Notes: generated from the letters alone by a model not told the origin. Shown: positions 1 through 8,150, numbered from the stretch's first letter. The stretch is DNA of 64,000 bases from CAZFOB01 sp964520325 (GCA_964520325.1 CAZFOB010000010.1:62001-126000); one strand, 5' to 3'. Translations and numbers: made by a program.

Positions 1-730
1 TCGCGAAGCCGAGGAAGAGTCCGCCGAAGACCAGGTGTCCGAAGAGCGGCGACCATGCGCCGGCTCCGCCGAGGGCGGACAGCTTCAGCATGTCGAAGGT
101 GTGCACCACTGCGGGTCCTGGGGCGATATCGCTTCGCAGGTAGAGCGCGATGAAGCCCAGCAGCATGAAGATCGAGCCGAAGAGTGTGTACAGGAAGAAC
201 TTGATCGCCGCGTACTCGCGGCGGCCGGGGCTTCCCCAGACCGCGATGAGGAAGTACATCGGAACGAGCACGAGCTCCCAGAAAACGAAGAACAGGACAA
301 GGTCGAGCGACACGAACGTACCGGCCATGCCCGTGGTCAGGAGCAGGATCAGTGCGAAGAACGGCCGCGGATTCTTCGGCTCGGGCATCCACTGCATCGT
401 GTAGATCACACAGAGGAACGTGACGAGGAAGGTGAGGGCGAAGAGTGGCAGCGAGATGCCGTCGAGGCCGACGTGGTAGCGCGCGCCGATCGTCGGGATC
501 CAGGTCAGGTCGAGCTCGAACTGCATGCCGGGAGAGCCGAACGAAAAGCGCATCATCAGACCGATCGCCACGATCAGCGGAAGTCCGCTGAAGAGACCGG
601 CGAGGAAGAAGGCCAGGTTGTCGCCGGCCCTCGACGTTTCTGACGCCTTCGGGACAGCCATGATCACGATCGCGCCGAGCAGCGGGAGGAACACCGCCGC
701 CGACAGACCCCAGGTCTCGATGCTGCCCAT
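1..730 (-). CDS. nuoM: NADH-quinone oxidoreductase subunit M (complex I copy 1), C-terminus outside window
   Basis: The minus-strand frame opens with ATG at 730 and runs 243 codons to the left edge without a stop, so the gene is partial. The translation starts MGSIETWGLSAAVFLP and continues through several hydrophobic segments. It contains the NuoM-type lysine/glutamate membrane helix region (DLVLFFVFWELVLVPMYFLI), with the conserved Glu of the proton-pumping antiporter-like subunits. It is the last visible gene of an operon in the order A-B-C-D-H-I-J-K-L-M. The stop of nuoL and this start overlap as TGATG, so translation is probably coupled. nuoN would be expected just beyond the window. Confidence 0.93.
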   Translation of the reverse strand, partial: MGSIETWGLSAAVFLPLLGAIVIMAVPKASETSRAGDNLAFFLAGLFSGLPLIVAIGLMMRFSFGSPGMQFELDLTWIPTIGARYHVGLDGISLPLFALTFLVTFLCVIYTMQWMPEPKNPRPFFALILLLTTGMAGTFVSLDLVLFFVFWELVLVPMYFLIAVWGSPGRREYAAIKFFLYTLFGSIFMLLGFIALYLRSDIAPGPAVVHTFDMLKLSALGGAGAWSPLFGHLVFGGLFLGFA

Positions 731-2772
731 CAGATCCCTCCTCGGAGAAAGAGCACGGCGGTGAGAACGATGAGACCGATGAAGAGTCCCGCCGCGTATC
801 CCTGCACGTTGCCTGACTGGAACCTGCGCATAACGAAGCTGAGCTTGTCGGTGATCCAGGCCATGCCGTTGACGACCCCGTCGATGCCCTTCTCGTCGAC
901 CTCACGAGCCGCTCGGCCGAGCTGAACCGTGCCGGCAGCGGCACCGTTCACGGCGCCGTCGATGACCTTGCGATCGAGTTTGTCGTAGACGAAGCGCGCG
1001 ATCGGGTACTGGATGGGCTTGACGAAGACCTTCATGTAGAAATCGTCGATGTAGAAACGGCGCTCGGCAGCACGGTACAGAGGGCCGAGCTTGCTGAGTG
1101 GATCGATGATCCCAAGGCCGTACGTGGCCCGCGAGTAGACCCTGAAACCAAGACCGATACCGACTATCGCGAGAACGATCGAGATCCCAGCGATCCACGG
1201 AACGAACTCACCGTGGTGTGCGCCCTCGAAGTGGAACCAATCGGCGAAGAGGTTCCGGAACGGCGTCCCGACCCATCCTCCGACGACCGAGAGCACGGCC
1301 AGGATGATGAGCGGCCACGTCATCGTCGGCGGCGACTCGTGTGGCGTCGCGCCGTGACCCGCGTGGTCATCCGTCGCAGCGCCGGCGATCGGCAGCCGAC
1401 GGTAGCGTCCGAAGAAAGTCAGCGTGCACGCGCGTGCCATGTAGAAGGCGGTGAGGAACGCCGTGATCAGTGCAGCGATGAAGACGAACGTGTGGCCGGT
1501 GTCGTAGGCGGCCGCGACGATCTCGTCCTTCGACCAGAAGCCGGCGAACGGCGGGACTCCGGCCAGGGCAAGAGAACCGACGATGAACGTCGCGTACGTC
1601 ACCGGCATGTACTTCTTGAGCCCACCCATCTCGAACATGTCGTTGCTGTGCACGGCGTGGATCACGCTTCCGGAGCCGAGGAAGAGGAGGGCTTTGAAGA
1701 ATGCGTGTGTCCACAGATGGAAGATCCCGGCCGTCGCGGCGCCGACCGAGAGCGCAGCCATCATGTAGCCGAGCTGACTCACGGTCGAGTACGCGAGCAC
1801 CTTCTTGATGTCACGTTGAACCACCGCGAGCGCCGCGGCCATGAGCATGGTGATCGACGCGATCACCGAGATCACTGCCATGGTCGGCTCGGAGGCCGAG
1901 AAGAGGCTGAAGATGCGTGCGATCATGTAGACGCCCGCAGTCACCATGGTGGCGGCGTGGATGAGGGCCGAAACTGGTGTCGGACCGGCCATGGCGTCCG
2001 GGAGCCACACGTGCAGCGGGAACTGCGCGGACTTTCCGACGGCGCCGCAGAATAGCAGGAGGGAGCCTGCGATGATCACGGTCGTCGACACCTCGCCGGC
2101 TTCGACCAACTCCTGAAGGTGTCCGATGTTGAAGGTGTGCGCACCGATGAAGAGGACGATCACGCCGATCACGAAGCCCAAGTCGCCGGCACGCGTCGTG
2201 ATGAACGCCTTGATGGCGGCGCTCGAGTTCTCCTTCTCTTCGAACCAGTGGCCGATCAGGATGTAGGAGCACACACCGACGAGCTCCCAGCCCACTAGGA
2301 GTTGGACGGTGTTGTTCGCGATGACGAGCGTAAGCATCGAGCCGGTGAAGAGATTCACGGCAGCGAAGTACCACGTGTATCGGACATCGCCGTGCATATA
2401 GCCGATCGAGTAGACCTGCATCAGCACGGACACCAGACACACCACTACGAACATCATCGATGCGAGCGCGTCTACACGCATGCCGATCTCGAGATGGAGG
2501 TCGCCGAAGCTCAGCCAGGTGAACGACTTCTCGACGATGTCCTTCTGGTTCGTCGCCTCGATGAACGACAGGAGACCGATGACGAAGGCCGCGCCCGTGA
2601 ACAGGAGGCCGATGTAGGCACCCTTGCCCGGCGTCTTTTTGCCGAAGAAGACGATAAGGAAGAACGCGGAGATCGGGAGGATCGGCACGAGCCACGCGAG
2701 CTCACGGATGCCGCCGGCCGCCGCCACCTGGGCAGCGCCCTCACCTCCGTGTTGAGCGAGGAATCCGATCAT
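730..2772 (-). CDS. nuoL: NADH-quinone oxidoreductase subunit L (complex I copy 1)
   Basis: This 680-residue polytopic membrane protein is an antiporter-like proton-pumping subunit of the complex I membrane arm. Family signatures are visible: the WELVGVCSYILIG helix with its conserved Glu, the ITTRAGDLGF loop, and the WLPDAMAGPTPVSALIHAATMV stretch (read in two pieces) with the conserved His and Lys. The last ~130 residues hold a long amphipathic segment and a terminal helix, as expected for the NuoL lateral helix. Length is normal or slightly long. It starts with ATG four bases after the nuoK stop, and its TGA overlaps the nuoM ATG. Confidence 0.96.
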   Translation of the reverse strand: MIGFLAQHGGEGAAQVAAAGGIRELAWLVPILPISAFFLIVFFGKKTPGKGAYIGLLFTGAAFVIGLLSFIEATNQKDIVEKSFTWLSFGDLHLEIGMRVDALASMMFVVVCLVSVLMQVYSIGYMHGDVRYTWYFAAVNLFTGSMLTLVIANNTVQLLVGWELVGVCSYILIGHWFEEKENSSAAIKAFITTRAGDLGFVIGVIVLFIGAHTFNIGHLQELVEAGEVSTTVIIAGSLLLFCGAVGKSAQFPLHVWLPDAMAGPTPVSALIHAATMVTAGVYMIARIFSLFSASEPTMAVISVIASITMLMAAALAVVQRDIKKVLAYSTVSQLGYMMAALSVGAATAGIFHLWTHAFFKALLFLGSGSVIHAVHSNDMFEMGGLKKYMPVTYATFIVGSLALAGVPPFAGFWSKDEIVAAAYDTGHTFVFIAALITAFLTAFYMARACTLTFFGRYRRLPIAGAATDDHAGHGATPHESPPTMTWPLIILAVLSVVGGWVGTPFRNLFADWFHFEGAHHGEFVPWIAGISIVLAIVGIGLGFRVYSRATYGLGIIDPLSKLGPLYRAAERRFYIDDFYMKVFVKPIQYPIARFVYDKLDRKVIDGAVNGAAAGTVQLGRAAREVDEKGIDGVVNGMAWITDKLSFVMRRFQSGNVQGYAAGLFIGLIVLTAVLFLRGGI

Positions 2773-2776
2773 CGAA

Positions 2777-3076
2777 TCACCACTTCATGAGTTGGAGTTC
2801 GTCGACAAAAACCGTCGAGCGCTGGCGGTAGATCATCATCACGATCGCGATACCGATACCGACCTCGGCCGCAGTGATAGCGATGACGAACAGGGCAACG
2901 ATGTTGCCGATGGGATCGTGCAAGAGCTGCGAGAAGGTGATGAGGTTGAGATTGCCGGCCGTCACGATCAGCTCGATCGACATGAGCAGCATGACGCCGT
3001 GCCGACGCGCGAGGACGCCATAAACGCCGCAGGAGAACATCAGCGCCGACAGCAAGAGGGGGGCGGCTACGGGCAT
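2777..3076 (-). CDS. nuoK: NADH-quinone oxidoreductase subunit K (complex I copy 1)
   Basis: This is a 99-residue protein with three predicted membrane helices, the standard NuoK size. The two conserved membrane glutamates are present, in the SIELIV segment and in the TAAEVGIG segment. NuoK belongs to the proton-translocating membrane arm. It sits between nuoJ and nuoL with gaps of 4-6 bases. Unlike its paralogue in the second operon, it has no N-terminal extension. Confidence 0.95.
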   Translation of the reverse strand: MPVAAPLLLSALMFSCGVYGVLARRHGVMLLMSIELIVTAGNLNLITFSQLLHDPIGNIVALFVIAITAAEVGIGIAIVMMIYRQRSTVFVDELQLMKW

Positions 3077-3082
3077 CTGCCC

Positions 3083-3568
3083 CTAATCCTTCCGCGCCAA
3101 GACGATCGCTCCGACAAGAGCGGCGAGCAGGAGGATCGAGACCGCTTCGAACGGCAGGATCCACTTGGTGAACAGATCCGTCCCGAGTTCCTTGATAGGG
3201 AAGGCCACGTCGAATTCGACCCGGCGGCCGCCGAAGGCCGAAAGGATCCCGACTGCCAGGACCCCGAAGGTGCCGATCGCAACGGCCGCCGCCAGACCAC
3301 GCTGGTCGTTGTCGACGCGTTGAGTTCCGGGGGACGACGTCAGCATGATTCCGAAGAGGAACAAGATCACGACTGCGCCGACGTAGATCAGGATCTGCGA
3401 CAGTCCGACGAACTCCGCTCCGAAGAGGATGAAGACCCCGGCCGCGGCGACCAGCGCACCGGCGAGGCCGAGTGCGGCGTGCACGACATTTTTCGTGAGC
3501 ACCGTAAAGAGCGCGGAGATCGCGGCCATGCCGGCGAAGACCCAGAAGACGAGCTGTCGTATGAGCAT
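3083..3568 (-). CDS. nuoJ: NADH-quinone oxidoreductase subunit J (complex I copy 1)
   Basis: The 161-residue protein has five hydrophobic helices and the NuoJ signature around LSQILIYVGAVVILFLFGIM, which includes the conserved Tyr-x-Gly. It is a membrane-arm subunit of complex I. The start is ATG at 3568, seven bases after the nuoI stop. Length and gene position are both normal for NuoJ. Confidence 0.95.
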   Translation of the reverse strand: MLIRQLVFWVFAGMAAISALFTVLTKNVVHAALGLAGALVAAAGVFILFGAEFVGLSQILIYVGAVVILFLFGIMLTSSPGTQRVDNDQRGLAAAVAIGTFGVLAVGILSAFGGRRVEFDVAFPIKELGTDLFTKWILPFEAVSILLLAALVGAIVLARKD

Positions 3569-3575
3569 GGGGGCG

Positions 3576-4514
3576 TTATCCGCGCATCGCGTCCAGGATC
3601 GGACGCAGATTCTCGATCAGGTCGGCGGGCGGCACCTGGCCGCGCTCCTGCAGCATCGCGAGCTTCTTGAGGCGTCCGCGCTCGACCGGACCGATGCCGG
3701 CCGGTAGCTGCGTTGGGTCGACGCGCGGGACGTCGCCCAGATCTGCCTGCTCAGCCGGGGCGACCGCCGGGGCGACTGGTGCGGGTGTCGAAGCGACCTC
3801 GGCCGGCGCTTGCCCGGGAGCCGGGGCAGCGGCCTCAGCGAGAGCAGGCGCTGGAGCTGGAACCGCGGCCACTTGTGCAACGACCTCGCCGGCTTGCTGT
3901 GCGAGGTAGGCCGCTTTCTTGTCCGCCTCCCGGATGACCCCGCCGACGCCCTCCACACGTTTGTCGTGCGCGACCTGTGCGACGCCGCGAGCCTTCTCGT
4001 CGGCGTCTGCGACCAGCAGCGGGGGCGGGAGAACGTGCTCTTGCCAGCCGACGAGGACGTCCTGTTCGTGGATCATCCCTTCGTAGGTGTAAGAGGTGTA
4101 CTCGAAGAAGGGTGACCAGTGCAGCGCGTCGAACGGACACACCTCGACGCAGATCCCGCAGTACATGCACAGGCCGTAGTCGATGGCGAACCGGTCGAGC
4201 TCGTTCACCGCCTTGCGCTTGCCGGGCTTTGTCTCCTTGTGGCCCTCGATATAGATGCACCAGCACGGACATTCCTTGGCGCAGAGCATGCAGACGGTGC
4301 AGTTCTCCTCGAGAAGTGCGATGACACCGCGCGTGCGCTCGGGCAGTTCGATGCGTTCTTCCGGGTAGTGGATGGTGACCGTACGCGAAAGCATCGTGCG
4401 AAGGGTCACCTTCATGGCTTTCATCACGCCGAATGCGGGGATACGGAACCGGCGTCGCTGGCGCTCCTCAACCTCCCGGATCGGCTGATCGTCGAGTCGC
4501 CGTTCCACCCTCAT
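3576..4514 (-). CDS. nuoI: NADH-quinone oxidoreductase subunit I with Ala/Pro-rich C-terminal extension (copy 1)
   Basis: This is the 8Fe ferredoxin-like subunit that passes electrons through clusters N6a and N6b. Two C-x2-C-x2-C-x3-CP motifs are visible: Cys72/75/78/82 and Cys116/119/122/126. The family is usually 150-230 residues, but this protein has 312. Residues ~165-212 are charged and ~213-256 are almost pure Ala/Pro/Val/Glu. A short conserved-looking tail follows (DLGDVPRVDPTQL onward). The chosen ATG at 4514 overlaps the nuoH stop as ATGA; a longer upstream frame would overlap nuoH and is rejected. Without nuoEFG in this operon, the tail might dock an alternative electron donor, but that is inference. 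Confidence 0.93.
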   Translation of the reverse strand: MRVERRLDDQPIREVEERQRRRFRIPAFGVMKAMKVTLRTMLSRTVTIHYPEERIELPERTRGVIALLEENCTVCMLCAKECPCWCIYIEGHKETKPGKRKAVNELDRFAIDYGLCMYCGICVEVCPFDALHWSPFFEYTSYTYEGMIHEQDVLVGWQEHVLPPPLLVADADEKARGVAQVAHDKRVEGVGGVIREADKKAAYLAQQAGEVVAQVAAVPAPAPALAEAAAPAPGQAPAEVASTPAPVAPAVAPAEQADLGDVPRVDPTQLPAGIGPVERGRLKKLAMLQERGQVPPADLIENLRPILDAMRG

Positions 4515-5473
4515 GTCAGCACCTTGTATAGCGAGACACCGAGCACGTTCAACAACCCGACGGGGATGAGCACCTTCCACGCCAGCTTCTGGAGTTGGTC
4601 CTCACGCAGCCGGGGCATCGTGAACCGCACCCAGATGAAGAAGACGCCAAAGGCGATCGTCTTGGCGAAGAACCAGAAGATGGGAGGAAGGATCGGTCCG
4701 TTCCATCCCCCGAAGAACAACAGAGTGATCAGGGCGCAGAAGGCGACGACGTGAGCAAACTCCGAAATGTAGAAAAAGATGAAGCGCATGCCCGAGTACT
4801 CGGTGTATGGGCCGGTCACGATCTCCGATTCGGCGACCGGCATGTCGAAGGGGTTCCACATCACTTCGGCGAATGAGGCGAGAAGGAGGATCACGAACGC
4901 GATCGCACCGAAGGGGAACGGCCAGACCACGAACGGGATCTTCTGAGCCTCGACGATGTCGGTAAGTGATAACGATCCGGCGAGCATCGCAACCGACACA
5001 GCGCCAAGGACGACCGGAAGCTCGTACGCGATGATCTGACCGACCGCACGCAACCCGCCGACGAGTGTGAACTTGCTCTGAGAGCCGTATGCGGCCATGA
5101 CGATCGCGATCGTGCCGATCGAGGAGATGGCCAAGAGATAGAAGAGGCCAAGCTCGAGGTCGGCCGCGACGATCCCCGGTGCGATCGGGATAACCGCGAA
5201 CATCAGGAACGCGGGGAGGAGGGCTAAGAGCGGTGCAAGCCGGAACACCGGCCCGTCCGCCGAGGCCGGGACGATGTCCTCCTTCTGGATCGGCTTGATG
5301 ACTTCGGCGATGGGCTGGCCGATGCCGTGGAATCGTCCCGCGTACATCGGGCCATGTCGATGCATGATCCGTGAATGGATCTTGAGCATGCCGTAGAGCA
5401 GGACGCCGGAAGACAGAAGCACACCGACGAATACGACGACCGCCGAAACCGGAACCTGTAAGTACGGGCTCAT
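4511..5473 (-). CDS. nuoH: NADH-quinone oxidoreductase subunit H (complex I copy 1)
   Basis: This 320-residue polytopic subunit helps form the quinone channel. It retains the long acidic loop (NPFDMPVAESEIV) and GPYTEYSGM, but these are divergent: the classical NRAPFDLPE is WNPFDMPVAE here, and the usual GPNR-type loop reads RHGPMYAGRF. Its start ATG at 5473 overlaps the stop of the third 15-codon mini-ORF (ATGA), and its own stop overlaps the nuoI ATG. Divergence from the copy-2 NuoH (378 residues) shows the two operons are distinct lineages rather than a recent duplication. Confidence 0.94.
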   Translation of the reverse strand: MSPYLQVPVSAVVVFVGVLLSSGVLLYGMLKIHSRIMHRHGPMYAGRFHGIGQPIAEVIKPIQKEDIVPASADGPVFRLAPLLALLPAFLMFAVIPIAPGIVAADLELGLFYLLAISSIGTIAIVMAAYGSQSKFTLVGGLRAVGQIIAYELPVVLGAVSVAMLAGSLSLTDIVEAQKIPFVVWPFPFGAIAFVILLLASFAEVMWNPFDMPVAESEIVTGPYTEYSGMRFIFFYISEFAHVVAFCALITLLFFGGWNGPILPPIFWFFAKTIAFGVFFIWVRFTMPRLREDQLQKLAWKVLIPVGLLNVLGVSLYKVLT

Positions 5474-5517
5474 CTGGTTCTCGCTTGCTCCGCGCTGCGC
5501 GCTCCGCAGTCGCTCAT
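5470..5517 (-). CDS. Mini-ORF A3, peptide MSDCGARSAEQARTR
   Basis: Third identical copy. Its TGA overlaps the ATG of nuoH, so ribosomes could pass from nuoD to nuoH by four successive termination-reinitiation events. Confidence 0.5.
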   Translation of the reverse strand: MSDCGARSAEQARTR

Positions 5518-5561
5518 CTGGTTCTCGCTTGCTCCGCGCTGCGCGCTCCGCAGTCGCTCAT
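5514..5561 (-). CDS. Mini-ORF A2, peptide MSDCGARSAEQARTR
   Basis: Identical in DNA and peptide to mini-ORF A1, with ATGA overlaps at both ends. Translation is inferred, not shown. Confidence 0.5.
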   Translation of the reverse strand: MSDCGARSAEQARTR

Positions 5562-5605
5562 CTGGTTCTCGCTTGCTCCGCGCTGCGCGCTCCGCAGTCG
5601 CTCAT
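5558..5605 (-). CDS. Mini-ORF A1, peptide MSDCGARSAEQARTR
   Basis: A 15-codon ORF whose ATG overlaps the nuoD TGA as ATGA and whose TGA overlaps the ATG of mini-ORF A2. The purine-rich GCGAGAACCAG at its end could serve as a weak ribosome binding site for the following ATG. The frame is seen directly; translation is inferred from the unbroken coupling chain and from its conservation in array B. Confidence 0.5.
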   Translation of the reverse strand: MSDCGARSAEQARTR

Positions 5606-6747
5606 CGATCGATGTCTCCGACGACGAAGTCGAAGCTGCCGAGGATCGCCACGATGTCCGGGAGGTAGGTGTCCTTGAGCAGATACGGCAGGACGCTCAC
5701 GTTCGAGTAGGACGCCGTGCGGATCTTCAGCCGGAACGGTTCGCGGCCGCCGTCGGAGATGAGGTGGTAGCCGTGCTCACCCCGCGGACCTTCGGCGCGG
5801 ACATAGATCTCACCGGCCGGCACCTTGAAGGTGCGTCCGACGCCCGTGTTGATGGGGCCCGGCGGGATGTTGTCGAGTGCCTGCTCAACGATGTTGCACG
5901 ACTCCCACATCTCGCGGACGCGCTGGATGTAGCGGTCGAAGCAGTCGCCGCGTTCGCCCACCGGGATCTCGAACTCGTAGTCGCCGTAGCCCATGATGTC
6001 GTCGTGTTTGCGGAGGTCCCAGGCCACGCCCGAGGCGCGCAGGCTCGGCCCTGACACACCGTAATCGAGCGCGATCTCGGGAGGGAGTTCACCGATGCCA
6101 CGCGTGCGCTTTATGAACACATCGTTGTCGATGAGGAACTCGAGCCACTGCTCGACGCGGGTGCGGTAGTACTCGAGGATCGCGGGAACGCGCTCGTAAA
6201 AACCCTCCGGGAAGTCCTCCTTGAGACCTCCGATTCGGCACCAGTTGGTGTGCATGCGCTGACCCGTCACCATCTCGAGCATGTCCAGGGCGTACTCACG
6301 GTCGCGATACCCGTACATGGGGGCGGTCAGCGCGCCGAGCTCGAGGCCGTACACACCGCAGAACAGGGAGTGGGACGCGAGTCGCGTCAGTTCGTACAGG
6401 ATGATCCGCTGTACCTGCGCGCGCTTAGGAACTTCGATCTCCGCCAGCCGTTCGCAGGCGATGCAGTAAGGGACCTCGTTGCAGAACCCGGAGATCCAAT
6501 CGAGGCGGTTGAACAGCGCGGTGTTCTGCAGCGGCGACCGCACTTCGGCGAGTTTCTCGAACGCACGATGCATGTAGCCGAGCACCGGTTCAGCGTCCAC
6601 AACCCGTTCTCCGTCAAGACGCGTGACGACACGGAGTACCCCGTGCGTGGACGGGTGCTGGGGACCGATGTTGAGCACCATGTCGCCCGTCGACAGATCG
6701 CGCTCGAACGTGGCGCTCATGTAGCCCTTCGTCGTCAGGTCGCTCAT
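5602..6747 (-). CDS. nuoD: NADH-quinone oxidoreductase subunit D (complex I copy 1)
   Basis: This is the 49-kDa-type subunit (381 residues) that forms the quinone-reduction site with NuoB. Signatures include NIGPQHPSTHGVLR near the N-terminus with the conserved His residues, EPVLGYMHRAFEKL, and a C-terminal region ending GSFDFVVGDIDR. The start is ATG at 6747, four bases after the nuoC stop; the longer upstream frame overlaps nuoC and is rejected. The TGA stop is embedded in the ATGA that opens the tandem mini-ORF array. Confidence 0.95.
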   Translation of the reverse strand: MSDLTTKGYMSATFERDLSTGDMVLNIGPQHPSTHGVLRVVTRLDGERVVDAEPVLGYMHRAFEKLAEVRSPLQNTALFNRLDWISGFCNEVPYCIACERLAEIEVPKRAQVQRIILYELTRLASHSLFCGVYGLELGALTAPMYGYRDREYALDMLEMVTGQRMHTNWCRIGGLKEDFPEGFYERVPAILEYYRTRVEQWLEFLIDNDVFIKRTRGIGELPPEIALDYGVSGPSLRASGVAWDLRKHDDIMGYGDYEFEIPVGERGDCFDRYIQRVREMWESCNIVEQALDNIPPGPINTGVGRTFKVPAGEIYVRAEGPRGEHGYHLISDGGREPFRLKIRTASYSNVSVLPYLLKDTYLPDIVAILGSFDFVVGDIDR

Positions 6748-6751
6748 TCGG

Positions 6752-7267
6752 TCATCCCGAGAAGAACTCCCCCGGCCACGGTTTCTCGAGGCGCGGTCGC
6801 AGAACCTGGTCCTTGCGCATCGGGAAGCCTTCCTGCCAGTCGGCGAGCAGCAGACGCCGCAATCGCGGGTGTCCGACGAACACGATGCCGAACAGCTCCC
6901 ACGTCTCTCGTTCGTGCCAGTCGGCTCCGGCGTAGACGCCAACTCCCGTCGGCACGCGCGGATCGCTGCGAGGCACTTCGCATTTCACGGTGACCTGTAT
7001 GTTGCGAGCCAACGACTCGACGTGGTCGAAGACTTCGAGCCTGTCTTCGTCCGGCCAGTCGACGCCGCACCCGTATGAGTAATAGGTGAAGCCGAGCGCC
7101 TTGAGCACCGCGAGTGCCCGCGGACGGTCGTCCGGCGCAACGCGGACGACGAGCTGTCCGTGCATCTGCGACGACTCGAGAGCCGCCCCGCCGAGGTGAG
7201 CTTCGAGCTCCTCGGCGGTCTCGTTCAAGAGGTCAGCCAAAAGATCAGCCAAAAGATCAGGAGGCAC
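6752..7267 (-). CDS. nuoC: NADH-quinone oxidoreductase subunit C (complex I copy 1)
   Basis: The 171-residue 30-kDa-type subunit of the peripheral arm carries the family region GVGVYAGADWHERETWELFGI and a C-terminal LPDW-like lysine/arginine-rich end. It starts with GTG at 7267, inside the last 11 bases of nuoB. The N-terminus MPPDLLADLLADLLNE is built from a 12-bp tandem repeat, so the exact start is a little uncertain. Confidence 0.92.
   Translation of the reverse strand: MPPDLLADLLADLLNETAEELEAHLGGAALESSQMHGQLVVRVAPDDRPRALAVLKALGFTYYSYGCGVDWPDEDRLEVFDHVESLARNIQVTVKCEVPRSDPRVPTGVGVYAGADWHERETWELFGIVFVGHPRLRRLLLADWQEGFPMRKDQVLRPRLEKPWPGEFFSG
7231..7260 (-). repeat. 12-bp tandem repeat at the nuoB/nuoC junction
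   Basis: About 2.5 copies of a 12-bp unit (plus strand gatcagccaaaa) span the 3' end of nuoB and the first codons of nuoC. In the nuoC frame it encodes DLLA-DLLA-DLL. In the nuoB frame each unit contributes an in-phase TGA, giving three stop codons in a row. Confidence 0.9.
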
Positions 7268-7739
7268 TCAGCCGCTCCTTGAGCGACTCGTGCTGGATCA
7301 TCTCCTGAAGCTTCATGACACCGTCGAGGAGCGCTTCCGGACGCGGTGGGCACCCCGGCACGTAGACGTCCACCGGCAGGTACTGATCGATGCCCTTGGC
7401 CACGGAGTAGGAGTCCCAGTACGGACCTCCCGAGTTGGAGCACGATCCGAAGCTGATGCAGTACTTCGGTTCCGGCATCTGCTCCCAGATGCGAATGATC
7501 GACGGAATCATCTTGTCGACGCAGGTGCCCGCAACGATCATGACGTCGGCTTGGCGAGGCGATGCCGGCAGCGGGATCACACCGAATCGCATGATGTCGT
7601 GGCGCGGCATCATCGACGCCGCCATCTCGATCGCGCAGCATGCGAGGCCGAATTGGAGCGTCCACAGGGAATACTTCCGGCCCCAGTTGAGCGTGTATCT
7701 GAGGGGCTTGGGAAGCTCGACCTGATCGAGGAGCGCCAA
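7257..7739 (-). CDS. nuoB: NADH-quinone oxidoreductase subunit B (complex I copy 1)
   Basis: This 160-residue subunit carries the terminal [4Fe-4S] cluster N2. All four ligands are visible: the Cys34-Cys35 pair, Cys100 in FGSCSNSGG and Cys130 in VPGCPP. It starts at ATG 7739, five bases after nuoA, and overlaps nuoC by 11 bases. It has GTCVDKM where copy 2 has GRVSQKM, another sign that the two complexes diverged long ago. Confidence 0.96.
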   Translation of the reverse strand: MALLDQVELPKPLRYTLNWGRKYSLWTLQFGLACCAIEMAASMMPRHDIMRFGVIPLPASPRQADVMIVAGTCVDKMIPSIIRIWEQMPEPKYCISFGSCSNSGGPYWDSYSVAKGIDQYLPVDVYVPGCPPRPEALLDGVMKLQEMIQHESLKERLSAS

Positions 7740-7744
7740 CTAGA

Positions 7745-8110
7745 TCACACCCACTCCAGGACCTTGCGGCCCCACGCGTACGCCAGCCCGAACAGGAGGA
7801 TGACCACGAACAGGATCATCTCGACCACGGCGAACAAGCCCAGTTGCTCGTAGGTCACGGCCCACGGAAAGAGGAAGAGGGCTTCGACGTCGAAGATGAC
7901 GAAGAGGAACGCGAAGATGTAGTAGCGGACGTTCGGCTGCTTCCAGCTCTCTCCGACCGGGTCGATGCCGCACTCGTAGATCTCGAGCTTCTCCCAGTTC
8001 GGGCGCTGAGGGCGGAGGAGACGCCAGGCGAAAAACGTTCCGCCGCCGAAGGCAAGGATGACGAGACCAAGGACGGCGATCGCGGCGTAGCTGACATAAT
8101 ACTCCGTCAT
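7745..8110 (-). CDS. nuoA: NADH-quinone oxidoreductase subunit A (complex I copy 1)
   Basis: The 121-residue protein has three membrane helices. The conserved loop YECGIDPVGESWKQ contains the Cys of the quinone-site loop, and the FVIFDVEALFLFPWAV segment is present. It is the first gene of the copy-1 operon. A purine-rich GAGAGG lies four bases before the ATG, and the probable -10/operator region is about 30 bases upstream. Confidence 0.96.
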   Translation of the reverse strand: MTEYYVSYAAIAVLGLVILAFGGGTFFAWRLLRPQRPNWEKLEIYECGIDPVGESWKQPNVRYYIFAFLFVIFDVEALFLFPWAVTYEQLGLFAVVEMILFVVILLFGLAYAWGRKVLEWV

Positions 8111-8126
8111 CGGCCTCTCGTCAGAG

Positions 8127-8150
8127 CTTGTGAACGTTTTCTCAATCTTA
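8127..8150 (-). promoter_or_regulatory. Promoter with Rex/CRP-like operator of the copy-1 nuo operon
   Basis: On the minus strand a TAAGAT -10-like hexamer (8150-8145) runs directly into TTGAGAAAACGTTCACAA (8145-8128). One mismatch separates this from the TTGTGAA-N4-TTCACAA pattern known for Rex and from TGTGA-N6-TCACA known for CRP/GlxR. The same arrangement precedes the copy-2 operon at 23349-23373. The -35 is weak. An operator over the start point would fit repression. Confidence 0.6.

Larger units (their letters stand above)
5471..5605 (-). repeat. Three perfect 44-bp tandem units between nuoD and nuoH (array A)
   Basis: Three identical 44-bp units fill the whole space between the nuoD stop (5602) and the nuoH start (5473). 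Read on the minus strand, each begins ATGAGCGACTGCGGAGCGCG and ends GCAAGCGAGAACCAG. The nuoD TGA lies inside the first ATGA, and the ATG of the next gene completes the last unit. Each unit is therefore a 15-codon ORF whose stop overlaps the next ATG. A related array with the same 44-bp period follows nuoD in the second nuo operon at 20342-20477. Confidence 0.97.

Noticed and set aside
5471..5605. The 44-bp array as a possible CRISPR
   Set aside because: The units are directly adjacent without variable spacers, and each is part of a coupled reading frame; no cas genes are present.
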